Assembly: GCA_003447515.1 (NCBI GenBank)
Contig: DLZA01000096.1
Location: forward strand, 1 to 6,801
DNA length: 6,801 bases
Direction of reading: 5' to 3'
DNA from: Paracoccaceae bacterium
GTDB lineage: Bacteria > Pseudomonadota > Alphaproteobacteria > Rhodobacterales > Rhodobacteraceae
Under the pieces are notes generated by a model. The model did not search any database and had not been told where the DNA came from. It saw only the letters and a list, made by a program, of their open reading frames with translations. Made by a program: the position numbers and the translations under genes. Below, piece by piece: positions 5,547 to 6,801 of the stretch; within the stretch, counting starts at the first letter, position 1; every line of letters begins with the position of its first letter.

Positions 5547-6593
5547 TCAAGCAAAGCTTGATGCCGCTCGCAAACGTGTGCGATTTGCCATCAACCAGTA
5601 GAGTGACACAATCAATGGCCCATTGTCTGCTTCACCGCTATTAAGCAGACCAACAGCATCTACAAAACTCACAAAATGAGTGCGAATATCTTCATTCTCC
5701 GTTTCCAATCCATGCATCCCAATTTGCGCCGAAGACAAATCAACCAACCCAACAAAATTATATAAATATTCGGATACACAACCAGGTGATGGATAATAAT
5801 TTCCCACAAATTCAAGGGCCAATAATGTCAGCCCCGCCTCTTCAACCATTTCCCGCTCGGCCACTTCTTCAACAGATTCATCTCCATCACACCGACCTGC
5901 TACAGGTTCTAAAACCCAGGGCTTCGGATCCCCTCGCACAAATGCACCGGGCCGAAACTGCTCTATTAACACCACTTGATCCAATACTGGATCGTAAGGA
6001 AGTACTGTAACCGCGTCGGCTGCACGCAAAACAGACCGTACCATCACGGCCGAGTTAGACCCATCAAACCGTTTATGGCGCAACGTTACATCCGTCATGT
6101 CAAAATATTTAGCATAGGGCAAATGTTGATCCAGCACCTCCACATCTGAAACAGTGTAACCTTTGCGCAACCCAACTGGCACAGCCGTATCAGCCGCACG
6201 TATGTTCGAGCGCGCACGCATCACCAATCCCAAACGATTAATCGGAGTATTTGCCCTCGTGGGATGATCCACCATCATTGCAACATCTGCGGCGACCAAT
6301 GCTTCAATCCGTCGATCTTTTTCAAAGAACTTTGCCGCCTTATCATCAGACAAAAACACTTGAACAGTTGATTTTCCAATTAGAACATTAATCCAGCGCC
6401 CTGAAAACAAATCAAAATACGCATCTATAGATGCGCGATCACCAAGTTTGGCAACAACGCCTTCAACACGATTGGTGCCCGCAACAAGGCATCCTACAGC
6501 ATCATGAGAAAATCCCTCCAATACCATTGATTGCCAATCTGCATTACAAGCCAAAGCCAATGCCACGCGCGGTTCAGTTACAAAAATCTGCAT
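5547..6593 (-). CDS. NUDIX hydrolase, ADP-ribose pyrophosphatase-like, with degenerate GGCT-like N-terminal region
   Basis: A 348-residue protein. The C-terminal part (about 170-345) is a NUDIX domain of the ADP-ribose/YffH (NudK) pyrophosphatase type, which splits nucleoside diphosphate sugars such as ADP-ribose with Mg2+. The Nudix box at 233-255 is perfect: G233, E239, R247-E248 and E251-E252 with G254-L255. EQFRPG at 211-216 and YYPSPG at 266-271, with a proline about 15 residues after the box, fit the ADP-ribose pyrophosphatase group. The first 100 or so residues align with the gamma-glutamylcyclotransferase-like domain found in front of this NUDIX type in Rhodobacterales (VEGVVAKL, YFDLFSG), but the YGTL substrate loop is replaced by FVTEP and the acidic residue of the DFYEGG-like segment by serine, so cyclotransferase activity is doubtful. 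ATG 6593 is the only in-frame ATG after an upstream stop (6615-6617); no Shine-Dalgarno sequence is seen. Upstream of, and probably co-transcribed with, the cysteine synthase-like gene. Confidence 0.88.
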   Translation of the reverse strand: MQIFVTEPRVALALACNADWQSMVLEGFSHDAVGCLVAGTNRVEGVVAKLGDRASIDAYFDLFSGRWINVLIGKSTVQVFLSDDKAAKFFEKDRRIEALVAADVAMMVDHPTRANTPINRLGLVMRARSNIRAADTAVPVGLRKGYTVSDVEVLDQHLPYAKYFDMTDVTLRHKRFDGSNSAVMVRSVLRAADAVTVLPYDPVLDQVVLIEQFRPGAFVRGDPKPWVLEPVAGRCDGDESVEEVAEREMVEEAGLTLLALEFVGNYYPSPGCVSEYLYNFVGLVDLSSAQIGMHGLETENEDIRTHFVSFVDAVGLLNSGEADNGPLIVSLYWLMANRTRLRAASSFA

Positions 6594-6792
6594 TGGATTA
6601 AAGGTTAACTTTCGTCATTAAAGCGCTCTGGATATCTGATAAAAATTACTGCCAAACAATTTAATTGCAATCTTAAAGATAGTATCAAGGCGGCATTCAC
6701 ACAGCTATTTTAAATTGTCACCAACAGCTTTAATTCCAAATTATTTCGCCATCCTCTTAAAGTTTATATGACACATGGTAAAACATTGACAC
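6594..6792. promoter_or_regulatory. Divergent promoter region between the NUDIX gene and a gene past the right edge
   Basis: About 200 bp, strongly AT-rich and without a gene. It must hold a minus-strand promoter for the NUDIX gene; I could not pick one with confidence (TTGATA and TTGGCA occur as possible -35 boxes without good -10 partners). For the plus strand, TTGTCA (6715-6720) with AATTAT (6739-6744) at 18-bp spacing is a weak candidate. Confidence 0.3.
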
Positions 6793-6798
6793 AGGAGG
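6793..6798 (+). promoter_or_regulatory. Strong Shine-Dalgarno sequence of an unseen plus-strand gene
   Basis: A perfect AGGAGG three bases from the right end, with GCAA-like spacing beginning after it. A start codon is expected within the next few bases outside the window. The gene would be divergent from the NUDIX gene. Its product cannot be known from this window. Confidence 0.6.
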
Positions 6799-6801
6799 CA
6801 A

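Noticed and set aside
5494..5550. N-terminal extension of the cysteine synthase-like protein from TTG 5550
   Set aside because: ATG 5493 has a good Shine-Dalgarno sequence and matches the family start; the extension overlaps the NUDIX stop codon and is not like the family.
6664..6671. ATTGCAAT palindrome upstream of the NUDIX gene as a further PccR site
   Set aside because: Outer bases differ from TTTGCAAA, it is single, and there is no tandem GCAAA pair near it; chance in AT-rich DNA is sufficient.
1..6801. Mobile element, CRISPR array, phage gene, tRNA or rRNA
   Set aside because: No transposase or integrase motifs, no regular direct repeats with spacers, and no tRNA cloverleaf pattern were seen on either strand.

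Overview
The window looks like chromosomal DNA from a moderate- to low-GC marine alphaproteobacterium of the Rhodobacterales (Roseobacter-like). The main reasons are the close match of the partial propionyl-CoA carboxylase beta chain to what I know of rhodobacterial PccB, a ScfR-type regulator of the PccR kind nearby, and a 344-residue cysteine synthase-like protein with the CDYG-RYQSKL signature I associate with this order. Genus and species cannot be settled from these bases.

Layout, left to right: (1) minus strand, the first four fifths of pccB, running off the left edge; (2) a 505-bp gap carrying the pccB promoter and a cluster of TTTGCAAA-type operators on its left side and little recognisable on its right; (3) plus strand, a Bcr/CflA-type MFS exporter; (4) a 69-bp gap with a second TTTGCAAA-type cluster; (5) plus strand, the ScfR-family regulator pccR; (6) a 33-bp convergent gap; (7) minus strand, a PLP enzyme of the cysteine synthase family, transcribed after (8) a NUDIX hydrolase with an extra N-terminal region; (9) a divergent intergenic region ending in a strong Shine-Dalgarno sequence for a plus-strand gene that starts just past the right edge.

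The first half forms a regulatory unit. PccB is the carboxyltransferase subunit of propionyl-CoA carboxylase, which feeds propionyl-CoA into the methylmalonyl-CoA route to succinyl-CoA. PccR is the expected acyl-CoA-sensing regulator. Both genes carry the same operator set: one perfect TTTGCAAA palindrome plus a GCAAA-N3-GCAAA tandem pair. At pccB the set brackets a perfect TATAAT box; at pccR it lies immediately before the start codon, with the order of elements reversed relative to transcription. This is the most interesting sequence-level signal here. The MFS gene sits between the two operator clusters and may be co-transcribed with pccR; its substrate is unknown.

The second half is probably an operon of the NUDIX hydrolase and the cysteine synthase-like enzyme. 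The latter resembles the fungal CS2 / mycobacterial Cds1 subgroup more than classical CysK, so synthesis or desulfuration of cysteine are both possible. No mobile element, CRISPR array, rRNA or tRNA was seen, and I find no convincing wholly new system. The window reads as core metabolism with an informative regulatory arrangement.
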